Source of the DNA: Paramagnetospirillum kuznetsovii | GTDB taxonomy: Bacteria > Pseudomonadota > Alphaproteobacteria > Rhodospirillales > Magnetospirillaceae | Assembly (NCBI RefSeq): GCF_003284725.1 | Contig: NZ_PGTO01000002.1 | Span: 124,001 to 188,000, forward strand | Length of the DNA stretch: 64,000 bases | Direction: 5' to 3' | In this document: piece after piece, positions 39,844 through 50,380 of the stretch | How the letters are laid out: each line of letters starts with the position of its first letter | How positions within the stretch are numbered: position 1 is the first letter of the stretch | Notes under the pieces: model-generated | What the model saw: only the letters and a program-made list of their open reading frames with translations | Database searches by the model: none | What the model was told of the DNA's origin: nothing | Translations under genes and position numbers: made by a program

Positions 39844-40608
39844 TTATGGCGACAGCAGTGATCGGAACGGCGCCTCGGTGACCACCGAGGGCGGCTGGAA
39901 CGGGTTTCCCTGCACCAGGACGATGGCGGCCGTCGGCGCGGCGGCGGCGGCGAAGATGGCGACGGCCAGAATCTCGGCGCGGGCCTGATCCACATGGACC
40001 ATGGCGATGGAAATCATGGTCAGGAAGCCGAGCCCCGCCATTCCCAGCCATTTCAGCGGATTGACATGGGTCTGGCTCAGCGCGATGCGCTGGCCGCGGG
40101 CGGCGCGCACCTGGGTGACCTGGGCCAGCATCAGGGCATGGGCGCCCGCGGGCGTGGCGGCGGCGATGTCGTTGCCCGACAGCAGGGCCAGCAGGGCGTC
40201 CAGGCGGTCCGAGGCCTCCTTGCTGCTCTGCCGCTTGGCCAGCAGCGGCCAATCCTCGTCCACCGTGATGCGGGCATAGTCACCCACCGCCTTGTCCACG
40301 GCGGCGCGGGATTGGGGCGGCAGATGGACCGCCAGGGCCTTGATGCTGCGGAGCGCGTCGGCTTCCTGGTGCACGGTGTTGAGCGCCCGGTCATGGGCGT
40401 TCCAGGTGTCGTTGGCGAGGAAGGCCAGCGTCAGGGCGAACAGCACGCCGACCACGCCGAGGAAGGGCGGCGACACCCCGCGATAGGTCTTGATTTCGTC
40501 GGCCCAGGGCGACTTCAGGGTCACCCACAGCATGAACCACGCGGCCAGGACGGTGCCCACCAGGGCCACCAGGGCATAGAAATAGTGATCAAAGGCGCCG
40601 AGATCCAT
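39844..40608 (-). CDS. DUF4239/bestrophin-like membrane protein
   Basis: A 254-residue protein with two N-terminal transmembrane helices (FYALVALVGTVLAAWFMLWVTL; PFLGVVGVLFALTLAFLANDTWNAHDRA) and two near the C-terminus (LGMAGLGFLTMISIAMVHV; AEILAVAIFAAAAAPTAAIVLV), enclosing a soluble helical middle. This is the DUF4239 layout, sometimes described as bestrophin-like ion channels. Function here is unknown. ATG 40608 is preferred to the TTG at 40611. It ends immediately beside the repeat element. Confidence 0.75.
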   Translation of the reverse strand: MDLGAFDHYFYALVALVGTVLAAWFMLWVTLKSPWADEIKTYRGVSPPFLGVVGVLFALTLAFLANDTWNAHDRALNTVHQEADALRSIKALAVHLPPQSRAAVDKAVGDYARITVDEDWPLLAKRQSSKEASDRLDALLALLSGNDIAAATPAGAHALMLAQVTQVRAARGQRIALSQTHVNPLKWLGMAGLGFLTMISIAMVHVDQARAEILAVAIFAAAAAPTAAIVLVQGNPFQPPSVVTEAPFRSLLSP

Positions 40609-40641
40609 CAACCCGCTTTCGCTATGGAAGCCGGGACCATT

Positions 40642-41547
40642 TCACCCCAGGCAGCCGCTCCGCGCCAGCGCCACTTTTGATCCCGACCGCTTTTCCAGCG
40701 CCGACGCGATGAATTCGCCCGCCGCCATCAGTTTGTCGAGATCGACGCCGGTCTTGATGCCCATGCCGTTCAGCATGAACAGCACGTCCTCGCTGGCCAC
40801 ATTGCCCGACGCGCCCTTGGCATAGGGACAGCCGCCCAGTCCCGCCACCGAGGAATCCACCACCGCGACGCCCAATTCCATCACGGCGAGGATATTGGCC
40901 AGGGCCTGGCCGTAGGTGTCGTGGAAATGGGCGGCCAGCATGGCGACCGGCAGCTTGGCGGCGACCGCCTCGACCAGCGCCTGCGCCTTGGAAGGGGTGC
41001 CGATGCCGATGGTGTCGCCCAGCGAGATTTCGTAGCAGCCCATGTGGGCGAGGCGCTCGGCCACCGCCACCACCGCCTCGGGGGCGACGTCGCCCTCATA
41101 GGGGCAGCCCAGCACGCAGGAGACATAGCCGCGCACCTTCAGCCCCTCGGCGCGGGCCTTCTCCGCCACCGGGGCGAAGCGGTCCAGGCTTTCGGCGATG
41201 GAGCAGTTGATGTTCTTCTTGGAAAAGCTTTCCGAGGCGGCGGCGAATACGGCGACTTCGTCCACCTTGGCCGCCAGGGCGGCCTCCAACCCCTGCATGT
41301 TGGGCGCCAGCACCGGATAGGACACGCCCGGCCTGCGGGCGATGGCGGCCATGACCTCGGCACTCGCCGCCATCTGCGGCACCCATTTTGGGCTGACGAA
41401 GCTGCCCGATTCGATCACCGGCAGACCGGCCTCGGTCAGACGGTCGATCAGTCCGACCTTGATCGCCACCGAGACGGGTTTGGCCTCGTTCTGCAAGCCG
41501 TCGCGGGGGCCGACCTCGACCATCTTGACCTGGGGAGAAAAACGCAT
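40642..41547 (-). CDS. liuE: Hydroxymethylglutaryl-CoA lyase
   Basis: It cleaves HMG-CoA to acetyl-CoA and acetoacetate, the last step of leucine degradation. The 301-residue TIM-barrel enzyme shows VEVGPRDGLQNE near the N-terminus, the metal-binding HFHDTYGQALAN and the signature SVAGLGGCPYAKGASGN, which holds the catalytic cysteine. The ATG at 41547 has GGGGAGAAAA in the correct orientation only on the other strand, so the ribosome-binding site is unclear; the family N-terminus supports the start. It is the last gene of the cluster. Confidence 0.95.
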   Translation of the reverse strand: MRFSPQVKMVEVGPRDGLQNEAKPVSVAIKVGLIDRLTEAGLPVIESGSFVSPKWVPQMAASAEVMAAIARRPGVSYPVLAPNMQGLEAALAAKVDEVAVFAAASESFSKKNINCSIAESLDRFAPVAEKARAEGLKVRGYVSCVLGCPYEGDVAPEAVVAVAERLAHMGCYEISLGDTIGIGTPSKAQALVEAVAAKLPVAMLAAHFHDTYGQALANILAVMELGVAVVDSSVAGLGGCPYAKGASGNVASEDVLFMLNGMGIKTGVDLDKLMAAGEFIASALEKRSGSKVALARSGCLG

Positions 41548-41565
41548 GGCTTGGTTCCTCGGCCA

Positions 41566-41660
41566 TCCCCCCACCCCAGCCCTCCCCACAAGGGGGAGGG
41601 GGAGAGAGGGCATTCCTGTTTCTTCTCCCTCCCCCTTGGGGGGAGGGGCGGGGTGGGGGA
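41566..41660. repeat. C/G-rich palindromic element in the liu cluster (liuD-liuE gap)
   Basis: A long imperfect inverted repeat: CCCCACCCCAGCCCTCCCC with CAAGGGGGAGGGGG on the left, and CCCTCCCCCTTGGGGGG with AGGGGCGGGGTGGGG on the right. It fills nearly the whole gap between liuD and liuE. Confidence 0.8.
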
Positions 41661-43658
41661 CTAGGCCGTCGCCTCGAACTCTAACAGATCGGCCCCTTCG
41701 GCCACCGGGTCGCCCACCTTGTAGTGAATCTCCGCCACGGTACCGTCGGCGGGGGCCTTGATGGTGTGTTCCATCTTCATGGCTTCCACCACGATCAGCG
41801 GCTGGCCGCTGGTGACCGCGTCGCCCGGCTTGACCAGCACCTGGACCACGGTGCCCGGCATGGGGGCGGCGAGGCGGCCGTCGCCGGCATCGCGGTCGGC
41901 CGCCTTGGCCGAGGGGTCGTCCAGTTTGATCCGCCAGGCGTTGCCGTCGTGCAGCACGGTGATGTCGAAGCCGCTTTGCACCACCGTGGCGGTGCGGCGC
42001 TCGCCGCCGATCTCGGCGGTGAGCGTGCGGCCGGTCAGGCTGGCGCGGCAGGCGGCCAGCGAGCCGCCCGGCAGGTCGAGCCGCCAGCCGTCCTTGACGA
42101 AATGCACCGTCACCGGGCTGACATCCTCGCCATCCAGGAAGCGGAAGTCGTGCTGGTTGTCCTCGTTGAGGCGCCAGCCGCTGGTCTGGTGCCAGGGCGA
42201 ATGGGGATCGCCCGACTGTGCGGCGGCGCGCTCGGCCTCTTCTTCCCGCCACAGCAGCAGGGCCAGCGAGGCGAAGGCGAGCCCCAGATCGGGCACCTTG
42301 GCGGCGGGCGGCAGCAGATCGGCCCGGTGGCGCTCGATGAAGCCGGTGTCGATCTCCAGGGCGGCGAAGGCGGGATGGGCGGCGATGGCGCCCAGGAAGC
42401 CCACATTGGTGGTCACCCCCGCCACATGATAATCGGCCAGGGCCCGGCGCAGGCGGCGCAGGGCGGCGTCGCGGTCCTCGTCCCACACGATCAGCTTGGC
42501 GATCATGGGGTCGTAGAACATGGAGACCTCGTCACCCTGGCGCACGCCGGTATCGACCCGTACATGGCGGTTCTCGGCGGGCGGCTCAAGATGGGTCAGC
42601 CGCCCGATGGCGGGCAGGAAGTCCTTGGCGGGGTCCTCGGCGTAGAGGCGGGCCTCGAAGGCGTGGCCCCTGCGGGTGATCTGGTCCTGGCCCAGCGGCA
42701 GCGGGCGGCCCGAGGCTACCAGCAATTGCCATTCCACCAGATCGAGACCGGTGATCATCTCGGTGACCGGGTGCTCCACCTGGAGGCGCGTGTTCATCTC
42801 GATGAAGAAGAAGCGGCCGTCCTGGTAGAGAAATTCCACCGTCCCGGCGCCCACATAGTTGACCGCCTTGGCGGCGGCCACCGCCGCCTCGCCCATGGCG
42901 CGGCGCACATGCTCGTCCAGCGCCGGAGCGGGGGCCTCCTCGATGACTTTCTGGTGGCGGCGCTGGATGGAGCAGTCGCGCTCGAACAGATAGACGGCGT
43001 TGCCCTGGGTATCGGCGAAGACCTGGATCTCCACATGGCGGGGACGGCCGAGATAGCTTTCCAGCAGCAGGGAATCGTCGCCGAACGCCGATTTGGCTTC
43101 CCGCTTGGCCGAGGCGATGGATTCGGCCAGCCTGGCTTCCTCGGCGACCACCCGCATGCCCTTGCCGCCGCCGCCAGCGCTGGCCTTGACCAGCACCGGA
43201 TAGCCGATGCGCGCCGCCTGGGCCGTCAGTTCGGTGACCGACTGGCCGGTGCCGTGATAGCCGGGCACCAGCGGCACCCCCGCCGCTTCCATCAGCCGTT
43301 TGGATTCCGACTTGGACCCCATGGCCTTGATGGCGGGAACCGGCGGGCCGATGAAGGTGACGCCCACGCGGCCGCAGGCCTCGGCGAATCCGGCGTTCTC
43401 GCTCAGGAAGCCGTAGCCGGGATGCACCGCTTGGGCGCCCGAGCGAGCCACCGCGTCCAGGATGGCGTCGGTGCGCAGATAGCTCTCGGCCGCGGGCGCC
43501 GGACCGATCAGGAAGGCCTCGTCGGCCATGGCCACATGCATGGCGTTGGCGTCGGCCTCGGAATAGACCGCCACGGTGCGGATGCCGAGACGCTGGGCGG
43601 TGCGGATGACGCGGCAGGCGATTTCGCCCCGGTTGGCGATCAGGATCTTGTCGAACAT
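41661..43658 (-). CDS. liuD: Methylcrotonyl-CoA carboxylase, biotin-carboxylase (alpha) subunit
   Basis: A 665-residue biotin-dependent carboxylase subunit. The N-terminal biotin carboxylase begins MFDKILIANRGEIACRVIRTA, with the ATP-grasp loop KASAGGGGKGMRVV and EMNTRLQVEHPVTEM. A middle BT domain links to the C-terminal carrier domain, where the biotinylated lysine in EAMKMEH is about residue 628. It pairs with the beta subunit LiuB to carboxylate 3-methylcrotonyl-CoA. Gene order and neighbours indicate MCC rather than propionyl- or acetyl-CoA carboxylase. Confidence 0.95.
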   Translation of the reverse strand: MFDKILIANRGEIACRVIRTAQRLGIRTVAVYSEADANAMHVAMADEAFLIGPAPAAESYLRTDAILDAVARSGAQAVHPGYGFLSENAGFAEACGRVGVTFIGPPVPAIKAMGSKSESKRLMEAAGVPLVPGYHGTGQSVTELTAQAARIGYPVLVKASAGGGGKGMRVVAEEARLAESIASAKREAKSAFGDDSLLLESYLGRPRHVEIQVFADTQGNAVYLFERDCSIQRRHQKVIEEAPAPALDEHVRRAMGEAAVAAAKAVNYVGAGTVEFLYQDGRFFFIEMNTRLQVEHPVTEMITGLDLVEWQLLVASGRPLPLGQDQITRRGHAFEARLYAEDPAKDFLPAIGRLTHLEPPAENRHVRVDTGVRQGDEVSMFYDPMIAKLIVWDEDRDAALRRLRRALADYHVAGVTTNVGFLGAIAAHPAFAALEIDTGFIERHRADLLPPAAKVPDLGLAFASLALLLWREEEAERAAAQSGDPHSPWHQTSGWRLNEDNQHDFRFLDGEDVSPVTVHFVKDGWRLDLPGGSLAACRASLTGRTLTAEIGGERRTATVVQSGFDITVLHDGNAWRIKLDDPSAKAADRDAGDGRLAAPMPGTVVQVLVKPGDAVTSGQPLIVVEAMKMEHTIKAPADGTVAEIHYKVGDPVAEGADLLEFEATA

Positions 43659-43674
43659 GCGTCCCTCTATTCCT

Positions 43675-43795
43675 TTCCCCTCGCCCGCTTGCGGGAGAGG
43701 GTGGCGAGCATTTGCGAGCCGGGTGAGGGCAAGTCTGCCGCCGCCACCCCCTCACCCCGACCCTCTCCCCCCTGCGGGGGGCGAGGGAGACTCTG
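43675..43795. repeat. Palindromic element in the liu cluster (liuC-liuD gap)
   Basis: The gap contains CTCGCCCGCTTGCGGGAGAG with GCCGGGTGAGGG, then CCCCTCACCCCGACCCTCTC and CTGCGGGGGGCGAGGGAG in opposed orientation, forming a large imperfect hairpin. It shares the blocks CCCTCACCC and ACCCTCTCCC with the element at 46378-46499. Confidence 0.8.
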
Positions 43796-43800
43796 AACCG

Positions 43801-44571
43801 TCACGTCACCCAGCTCGGCTTTCTTTTTTCCAGGAAGGCGGCGACGCCCTCCCGTCCCTCGTCGCTGGCGCGGATCTCCGCGATCTGCGCCGCCGTCCAA
43901 TCCCGTAATGGGGTGTCCAGCGGGTCGTCGGCCACCCGGCGGATCAGCCGCTTGGCCGCTCCCATGGCCTTCGGGCTGTTGGCGGCCAGCCTGGCCAGCC
44001 AGGCGTCACGCACCTCATCCAGCCGGTCGGCGGGAACCACCTCATGCACCAGACCGCAGGACAGCGCCGTCGCGGCGGTGAAGACCTCGGCGGTGATGGA
44101 ATAGCGCCGGGCGACGCGGCCGCCCATGGCGCGCACCACATAGGGGCTGATGGCGGCGGGGATCAGACCCAGCTTGACTTCGGACAGGCAAAAGTTGGCC
44201 GTCTCGGCCGCCACGGCCAGATCGCAGCAGGCCACCAGCCCGACCCCGCCGCCATAGGCGGCGCCCTGGACCACGCCGATCACCGGACGCGGGCAGGAAT
44301 CCATGGCCTCCATCAGGCCGGACAGCGCCTTGGCGTCGTTCAGGTTGTCGGCCGGGCTGTTGGCCGCCATGCGCTTCATCCAGGCGAGGTCGCCGCCCGC
44401 TGAGAAGCTTTTCCCCGTGCTTTGCAGCACCACGGCGCGAACGTCCTCCACCGCCGAGAAGGCCTCGGTCAATTCCTTGATCAGGGCGTCGTCGAAGGCG
44501 TTGTGGCGGTCGGGCCGGTTCAGTGTGATGGTGCGGACGCCGTCCTTGGTCTCGATCAGCAGGTTGCTCAT
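43801..44571 (-). CDS. liuC: Methylglutaconyl-CoA hydratase (enoyl-CoA hydratase family)
   Basis: A 256-residue crotonase-fold enzyme starting MSNLLIETKDGVRTITLNRPDRHNAFDD. It contains the oxyanion-hole segment SAGGDLAWMKRM and VQGAAYGGGVGLVACCDLAVA. In this context it should hydrate 3-methylglutaconyl-CoA to HMG-CoA. The start at 44571 is set by the family N-terminus; the frame stays open upstream, but that stretch is not conserved and covers a repeat element. It lies between the two MCC subunits, as in other liu clusters. Confidence 0.92.
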   Translation of the reverse strand: MSNLLIETKDGVRTITLNRPDRHNAFDDALIKELTEAFSAVEDVRAVVLQSTGKSFSAGGDLAWMKRMAANSPADNLNDAKALSGLMEAMDSCPRPVIGVVQGAAYGGGVGLVACCDLAVAAETANFCLSEVKLGLIPAAISPYVVRAMGGRVARRYSITAEVFTAATALSCGLVHEVVPADRLDEVRDAWLARLAANSPKAMGAAKRLIRRVADDPLDTPLRDWTAAQIAEIRASDEGREGVAAFLEKRKPSWVT

Positions 44572-44607
44572 GACGATCGCTCCCGGCCATGCGGCGGCCA
44601 GGCATGA

Positions 44608-44700
44608 ACCACGAAGGCACGAAGGCGCGAAGACAACACGAAGGGAAAGAAGGTCAATCCGTTCCTTCGTGCCCTCTTCTTCCCTTCGTGCCTTCGTGGT
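44608..44700. repeat. Inverted repeat in the liu cluster (liuB-liuC gap)
   Basis: ACCACGAAGGCACGAAGG (44608-44625) and its exact reverse complement (44683-44700) enclose further partly matching GAAGG/CCTTC units. It belongs to a different sequence family from the C/G-rich elements in the other gaps. Confidence 0.85.
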
Positions 44701-44747
44701 GAATTCCCGTTGAGGCGATCCTGGTTCTCGATGGACATCCCCGCCTC

Positions 44748-46355
<1,608 letters not shown>

Positions 46356-46377
46356 GGGGGCAGATCCTGTTTCCTTT

Positions 46378-46499
46378 GTCTCCCTCTCCCTGAGGGAGAG
46401 GGTCGGGGTGAGGGGGGAACGCCAGCAGGAATGCTTGCGGGCGCCAACTCTCCCTCACCCGGCCTCCGGCCACCCTCTCCCGCTGGGAGAGGGGAAAAG
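46378..46499. repeat. Palindromic element in the liu cluster (liuA-liuB gap)
   Basis: CTCCCTCTCCCTGAGGGAGAGGG followed by TCGGGGTGAGGG, then CCCTCACCCGGCC and CCACCCTCTCCCGCTGGGAGAGG. Two small hairpins flank an outer pairing, the same architecture and blocks as the liuC-liuD element. Confidence 0.8.
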
Positions 46500-46501
46500 G
46501 C

Positions 46502-47671
46502 CTACTTCGTTTCCTCGAATAGCTCGCGGCCGATCAGCATGCGGCGGATCTCGCTGGTGCCCGCCCCGATCTCGTAGAGCTTGGCGTCGCGCAGCAGTCG
46601 GCCGGTGGCGTATTCGTTGATATAGCCGTTGCCGCCCAGGGTCTGGATCGCTTCCAGCGCCATCCAGGTCGCCTTCTCGGCGCCATAAAGGATGACCCCG
46701 GCGGCGTCCTTGCGGTTGGTCTCGCCCCGATCGCAGGCCTTGGCCACCGCGTAGGTATAGGCGCGGCAGGCGTTGAAGGTGGTGTACATGTCGGCCAGCT
46801 TGCCCTGCATCAGCTGGAACATGCCGATGGGCTGGCCGAACTGCTCGCGCTCGTGGACATAGGGAACCACGACATCCATGCAGGCGGCCATGATGCCCAG
46901 CGGGCCGCCGGTCAGCACGACCCGCTCGTAGTCCAGTCCGCTCATCAGCACGTTGACGCCCTTGCCGACGGCGTTCAGCACGTTTTCTTCCGGCACCTCG
47001 CAATCCTGGAACACCAGCTCGCCGGTGTTGGAGCCGCGCATGCCCAGCTTGTCCAGCTTTTGGGCCACCGAGAAGCCCTTGAAATTCTTCTCCACCAGGA
47101 AGGCGGTGATGCCGCGCGGCCCGGCGCTGATATCGGTCTTGGCATAGACCACGATCACGTCGGCGTCGGGGCCGTTGGTGATCCACATCTTGGTGCCGTT
47201 AAGGATATAGCGGTCGCCCTTCTTCTCCGCCTTCAGCTTCATGCTGACCACGTCGGACCCGGCATTGGGCTCGCTCATGGCGAGCGCGCCGATATATTCG
47301 CCGCTGATCAGCTTGGGCAGATACTTCTTCTTCTGGGCCTCGGTGCCGTTGCGGCGGATCTGGTTGACGCACAGATTGGAATGCGCTCCGTAGGACAGGC
47401 CCACCGAGGCGGAAGCGCGGCTGATCTCTTCCATGGCGATCACGTGTTCCAGATAGCCCATGGCCGAACCGCCGTATTCCTCCTCCGCCGTCACGCCCAG
47501 CAGGCCCATCTCGCCCAGCTTGCGCCACAGATGGTTGGGGAACTCGTTGCTGCGGTCGATCTCGGCCGCCAGGGGGGCGATGGTCTCGGCGGCGAAGGCC
47601 GCCACTGAATCGCGCAGCATGTCGGCGGTTTCGCCCAGATCGAAATTCAGCGCGGAATTGAAACCCGACAT
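46502..47671 (-). CDS. liuA: Isovaleryl-CoA dehydrogenase
   Basis: The FAD enzyme that oxidises isovaleryl-CoA to 3-methylcrotonyl-CoA, giving electrons to ETF. 389 residues from the start at 47671, which has AAGGGGA upstream and is favoured over 47695. Acyl-CoA dehydrogenase signatures: [19 protein letters not shown] and the C-terminal [33 protein letters not shown]. The catalytic glutamate position typical of IVD fits E249 in [14 protein letters not shown]. First gene of the liuABCDE order; a short AT-rich stretch upstream (47672-47742) may hold its promoter. Confidence 0.95.
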   Translation of the reverse strand: MSGFNSALNFDLGETADMLRDSVAAFAAETIAPLAAEIDRSNEFPNHLWRKLGEMGLLGVTAEEEYGGSAMGYLEHVIAMEEISRASASVGLSYGAHSNLCVNQIRRNGTEAQKKKYLPKLISGEYIGALAMSEPNAGSDVVSMKLKAEKKGDRYILNGTKMWITNGPDADVIVVYAKTDISAGPRGITAFLVEKNFKGFSVAQKLDKLGMRGSNTGELVFQDCEVPEENVLNAVGKGVNVLMSGLDYERVVLTGGPLGIMAACMDVVVPYVHEREQFGQPIGMFQLMQGKLADMYTTFNACRAYTYAVAKACDRGETNRKDAAGVILYGAEKATWMALEAIQTLGGNGYINEYATGRLLRDAKLYEIGAGTSEIRRMLIGRELFEETK

Positions 47672-47742
47672 CGTGCAGTCCCCTTCATTCGGCAAGTGAC
47701 GTTAAACGAGCATACGTTTTTTTAATCCCGCCGCAAGTGGAT

Positions 47743-48687
47743 TCAGTTCAGGCCCACCAGCCATATCCACGCGGGCAGGATCAGGGCGGCGGCCAGGGTC
47801 TGGACCGACAGCATGGTGGCCACCAGCGGCGCGTCCCCCCCCATCTGGCGGGCCAGGACATAGGAGGCGGGAGCGGCGGGCAGGCCCGTATAGAGAATGC
47901 AGATGGCCAGCGGAATTCCGCCCAAATCGGCGGTCACTCCCAATCCCCACACCACCAAGGGCAGGAGCGCCATCTTGAGCAGGATCGACAGCAAGACGGC
48001 GGGACCGGCCGTCTTGGCGGCATGCAGGCTGAGCCCGGCGCCCACCGCCAGCAGGCCCAGCGGCAGCGATGCCCCGGCGAGGATACGCAGCACCGCGTCC
48101 AGCGGCGGTGCCAGGCCGATTCCGCCGAGGTTGAGGCCTATTCCGACCAGACAGGACAAGATCAGGGGATTGCGCAAGATGGGCAAGATCACTGCCTTCC
48201 AGCGAAATCCGCCATCCTGGGGGCTTGCCGCCCAGCGCAGCATGGCCATGACGCACAGCACGTTCGCCAGGGGGATGACGGTGGCGAGGCAGACGGCGGT
48301 CAAGGCCACGCCTTCGCCGCCCCACAGGCCCGAGGCGATGGCAAGGCCCACATAGGTGTTCGGCCGCAGCGAGCACTGGAACAAGGAGGTGAGGCCGGGG
48401 CCGTCCAGGCGCATGGCCGGATTCAGCAGCCAACGGGAAGTCAGGGCGATGCCGACGGCCACCGCCGTCACGCCGAGGGCAAGGACGGCGGCCATTGCTC
48501 CCACTGGCAGGCCGGTCAGACGAGCCCTGGCCAGCCCACCCACCAAGAGGGCGGGCAGCAGGATGTAATAGGTGACGCGCTCTGCTCCCGGCCAGAAGCC
48601 GTCGTCCACCCAGCGACGCGCCCGCAACTGATGGCCAAGGGCGATCAGGACGACGATGGGAAGCAGGGCGGCCAGGACGGCGCCCAT
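47743..48687 (-). CDS. AEC-family transporter
   Basis: A 314-residue integral membrane protein with about ten hydrophobic segments, of the auxin efflux carrier family (MGAVLAALLPIVVLIALGHQLRAR, then YYILLPALLVGGLARA; C-terminal IPLAICILYTGLPAAPASYVLARQMGGD). Members export or import organic anions. It is upstream of liuA on the same strand, so it might move a branched-chain acid, but its substrate cannot be deduced. Its start is 1 base after the stop of the cyclic-nucleotide-binding gene. Confidence 0.85.
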   Translation of the reverse strand: MGAVLAALLPIVVLIALGHQLRARRWVDDGFWPGAERVTYYILLPALLVGGLARARLTGLPVGAMAAVLALGVTAVAVGIALTSRWLLNPAMRLDGPGLTSLFQCSLRPNTYVGLAIASGLWGGEGVALTAVCLATVIPLANVLCVMAMLRWAASPQDGGFRWKAVILPILRNPLILSCLVGIGLNLGGIGLAPPLDAVLRILAGASLPLGLLAVGAGLSLHAAKTAGPAVLLSILLKMALLPLVVWGLGVTADLGGIPLAICILYTGLPAAPASYVLARQMGGDAPLVATMLSVQTLAAALILPAWIWLVGLN

Positions 48688-48688
48688 C

Positions 48689-49093
48689 TCAATGCTCGAT
48701 CCCGTGCTCCTGAAGAATGGCCTTGGCGTCGGCCAATTCCTTGCCCATGGCCCGCATGGAACTCAGCAGCGACAGGATCAGGCTGTTCAGTCCCGGCGGC
48801 GCCTGTTCCATCATGGCGCGGATGGCCTCCTTCTCCAAAACGAGGCAGGTGACGTCTTCGTCGGCGATGGCGCCCGCCATGCGCGGCGAATCATCCATCA
48901 TGGACAACTCGCCGAACACCTGGAACGGCCGGACATGACCGATGGTGACCTTCTTGCCGCCGACGGTCTTGAAGATGCGCACGGTGCCTTGTTGCAGCAT
49001 ATAGGCCTTGTCGCCGACCTCGCCCTCGCGAAAGATCACGCTCGCCTTGGCGAAGCTGCGGCGTTCCGGGGCACGACTTTTCTGTTCGCTCAT
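48689..49093 (-). CDS. Cyclic-nucleotide-binding-domain protein
   Basis: A 134-residue protein that is essentially one cNMP-binding domain: SVIFREGEVGDKAYMLQQGTVRIFKTVGGKKVTIGHVRPFQVFGELSMMDDSPRMAGAIADEDVTCLVLEKE. The phosphate-binding cassette appears as FGELSMMDDSPRMAGA. There is no DNA-binding helix-turn-helix behind it, so it is not a CRP-type regulator by itself. ATG 49093 with AGGGGA upstream is chosen. It is nearly contiguous with the AEC transporter, suggesting joint expression. Confidence 0.83.
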   Translation of the reverse strand: MSEQKSRAPERRSFAKASVIFREGEVGDKAYMLQQGTVRIFKTVGGKKVTIGHVRPFQVFGELSMMDDSPRMAGAIADEDVTCLVLEKEAIRAMMEQAPPGLNSLILSLLSSMRAMGKELADAKAILQEHGIEH

Positions 49094-49242
49094 ATTCGGA
49101 TCCCCTGCCTTCACAGTTTGGGCCATCCCAGTCCGGCCGCCAGCATAGCGCGAGCGAGGGCGGGAGTCAGGTTGCTCATGACCGGCGGCAGGAGTACCCT
49201 TGAAAAAAAGATAAAGCGTTTCTCTCGAGGGAGGAAAAGCCC

Positions 49243-50376
49243 ATGGGCAAGATGCATAAGGTCGCCTTGGCCCTGCAGGGCGGCGGCGTGCACGGCGCAT
49301 TCACCTGGGGGGTGTTGGACGCCCTGCTGGATGAGGCGGCGGAGGGTAACATCGATATCGTGGGCGTCAGCGGCTCGTCGTCGGGCGCCTTGACCGCGAC
49401 CGCGCTGGCTTACGGCTTTCACGAAGGCGCCGCGCTTCCGGGCCCCGCTACGGCGCGCACGCGGCGCATGGTCGAGGCGGCGCGCGGCAAGATGCGGGAA
49501 TTGTGGGAGACGGTGGCGCGCACCGCCTTTTGGGGGGGAAACCCCTTCGTTGCCGCCATCGGCATGGCGGCGGACTGGAATATCGACGACATGCCGTCGG
49601 CCCGTTGGGCCGATGTATCCCTCTCCTCGGGCCATCCTACCGAAACCGGGCTGAACGCCACCCTGACCACGGTGCTGCGCGAGGTGCTGCCGCAAATTCC
49701 CGCCATCTTCGCCCTGCCGCAGGCGGGAACGCCCATGCTGGTGGTGGCCGCCACCGACGTGGCGGAGTGCCGCAGGCAGTTGTTCATCGACGGGGCCGTC
49801 TCGCCCGACGTCATCAAGGCCACCAATGCGCAGCCGACCCATTTCCAGACCGCCACCATCGGCGGCCGTGCCTATTGGGACGGCGGCTATATGGGCAATC
49901 CACCGCTGACGCCGCTGATCGAGGGCCTGCGCGAGAACGAGGCCCATGACCTGCTGGTGGTCACCATGAATCCGCTCAGGCGGGACGGCGCGCCGCACGG
50001 CCCGCGTGAAATCCTCGACCGCCTCAACGAGGTGACGTTCAACTCCTCGCTGATCCACGAGGTCAACGCCATCGAGACCATCAACCGCCTGATCGATGCG
50101 GGCATGGTCAAGGATCCGCCCGCCCGCCAGCGGCCCTATCACCGCATCAACCTGCACCGGGTCCATGCTGACGAGGAAATCGCGAAGCTGGGGATCTATT
50201 CCAAGGACGCACCGGCCTGGGACTTCCTGGTCCATCTGCGCGACCTGGGACGCCAAGCCTTCAAGGCGGCATGGCCCCAGATCAAGCCGGCGCTGGGCAA
50301 GTCGTCGTCCTGGGACACCACCGCCATGTGCGACAGCATCCTGGCCCGCAAGGCGATCACCACGCGGGAGAGGTGA
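49243..50376 (+). CDS. Patatin-like phospholipase
   Basis: A 377-residue patatin-family hydrolase. Oxyanion loop LQGGGVHGAFTWGVLDALLD at about 11-30, nucleophile elbow GVSGSSSGALTATALA (GSSSG, serine near residue 47), and the catalytic aspartate in the DGG of YWDGGYMGNPPLTPLIE. Expected to hydrolyse acyl esters such as phospholipids. No signal peptide is seen. Its gene has GAGGGAGGAAAA upstream and is divergent from the cNMP-binding gene. A relation to PHA or membrane turnover is possible but unsupported. Confidence 0.88.
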   Translation: MGKMHKVALALQGGGVHGAFTWGVLDALLDEAAEGNIDIVGVSGSSSGALTATALAYGFHEGAALPGPATARTRRMVEAARGKMRELWETVARTAFWGGNPFVAAIGMAADWNIDDMPSARWADVSLSSGHPTETGLNATLTTVLREVLPQIPAIFALPQAGTPMLVVAATDVAECRRQLFIDGAVSPDVIKATNAQPTHFQTATIGGRAYWDGGYMGNPPLTPLIEGLRENEAHDLLVVTMNPLRRDGAPHGPREILDRLNEVTFNSSLIHEVNAIETINRLIDAGMVKDPPARQRPYHRINLHRVHADEEIAKLGIYSKDAPAWDFLVHLRDLGRQAFKAAWPQIKPALGKSSSWDTTAMCDSILARKAITTRER

Positions 50377-50380
50377 TCGC

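Noticed and set aside
39437-40252. Minus-strand frame containing two similar peptide blocks (SPSIAGR...)
   Set aside because: The blocks are translations of the direct-repeat units of the intergenic element, and the frame is a shadow of the DUF4239 gene.
41724-43796. 690-codon plus-strand frame
   Set aside because: Antisense to the biotin carboxylase gene liuD; no family features.
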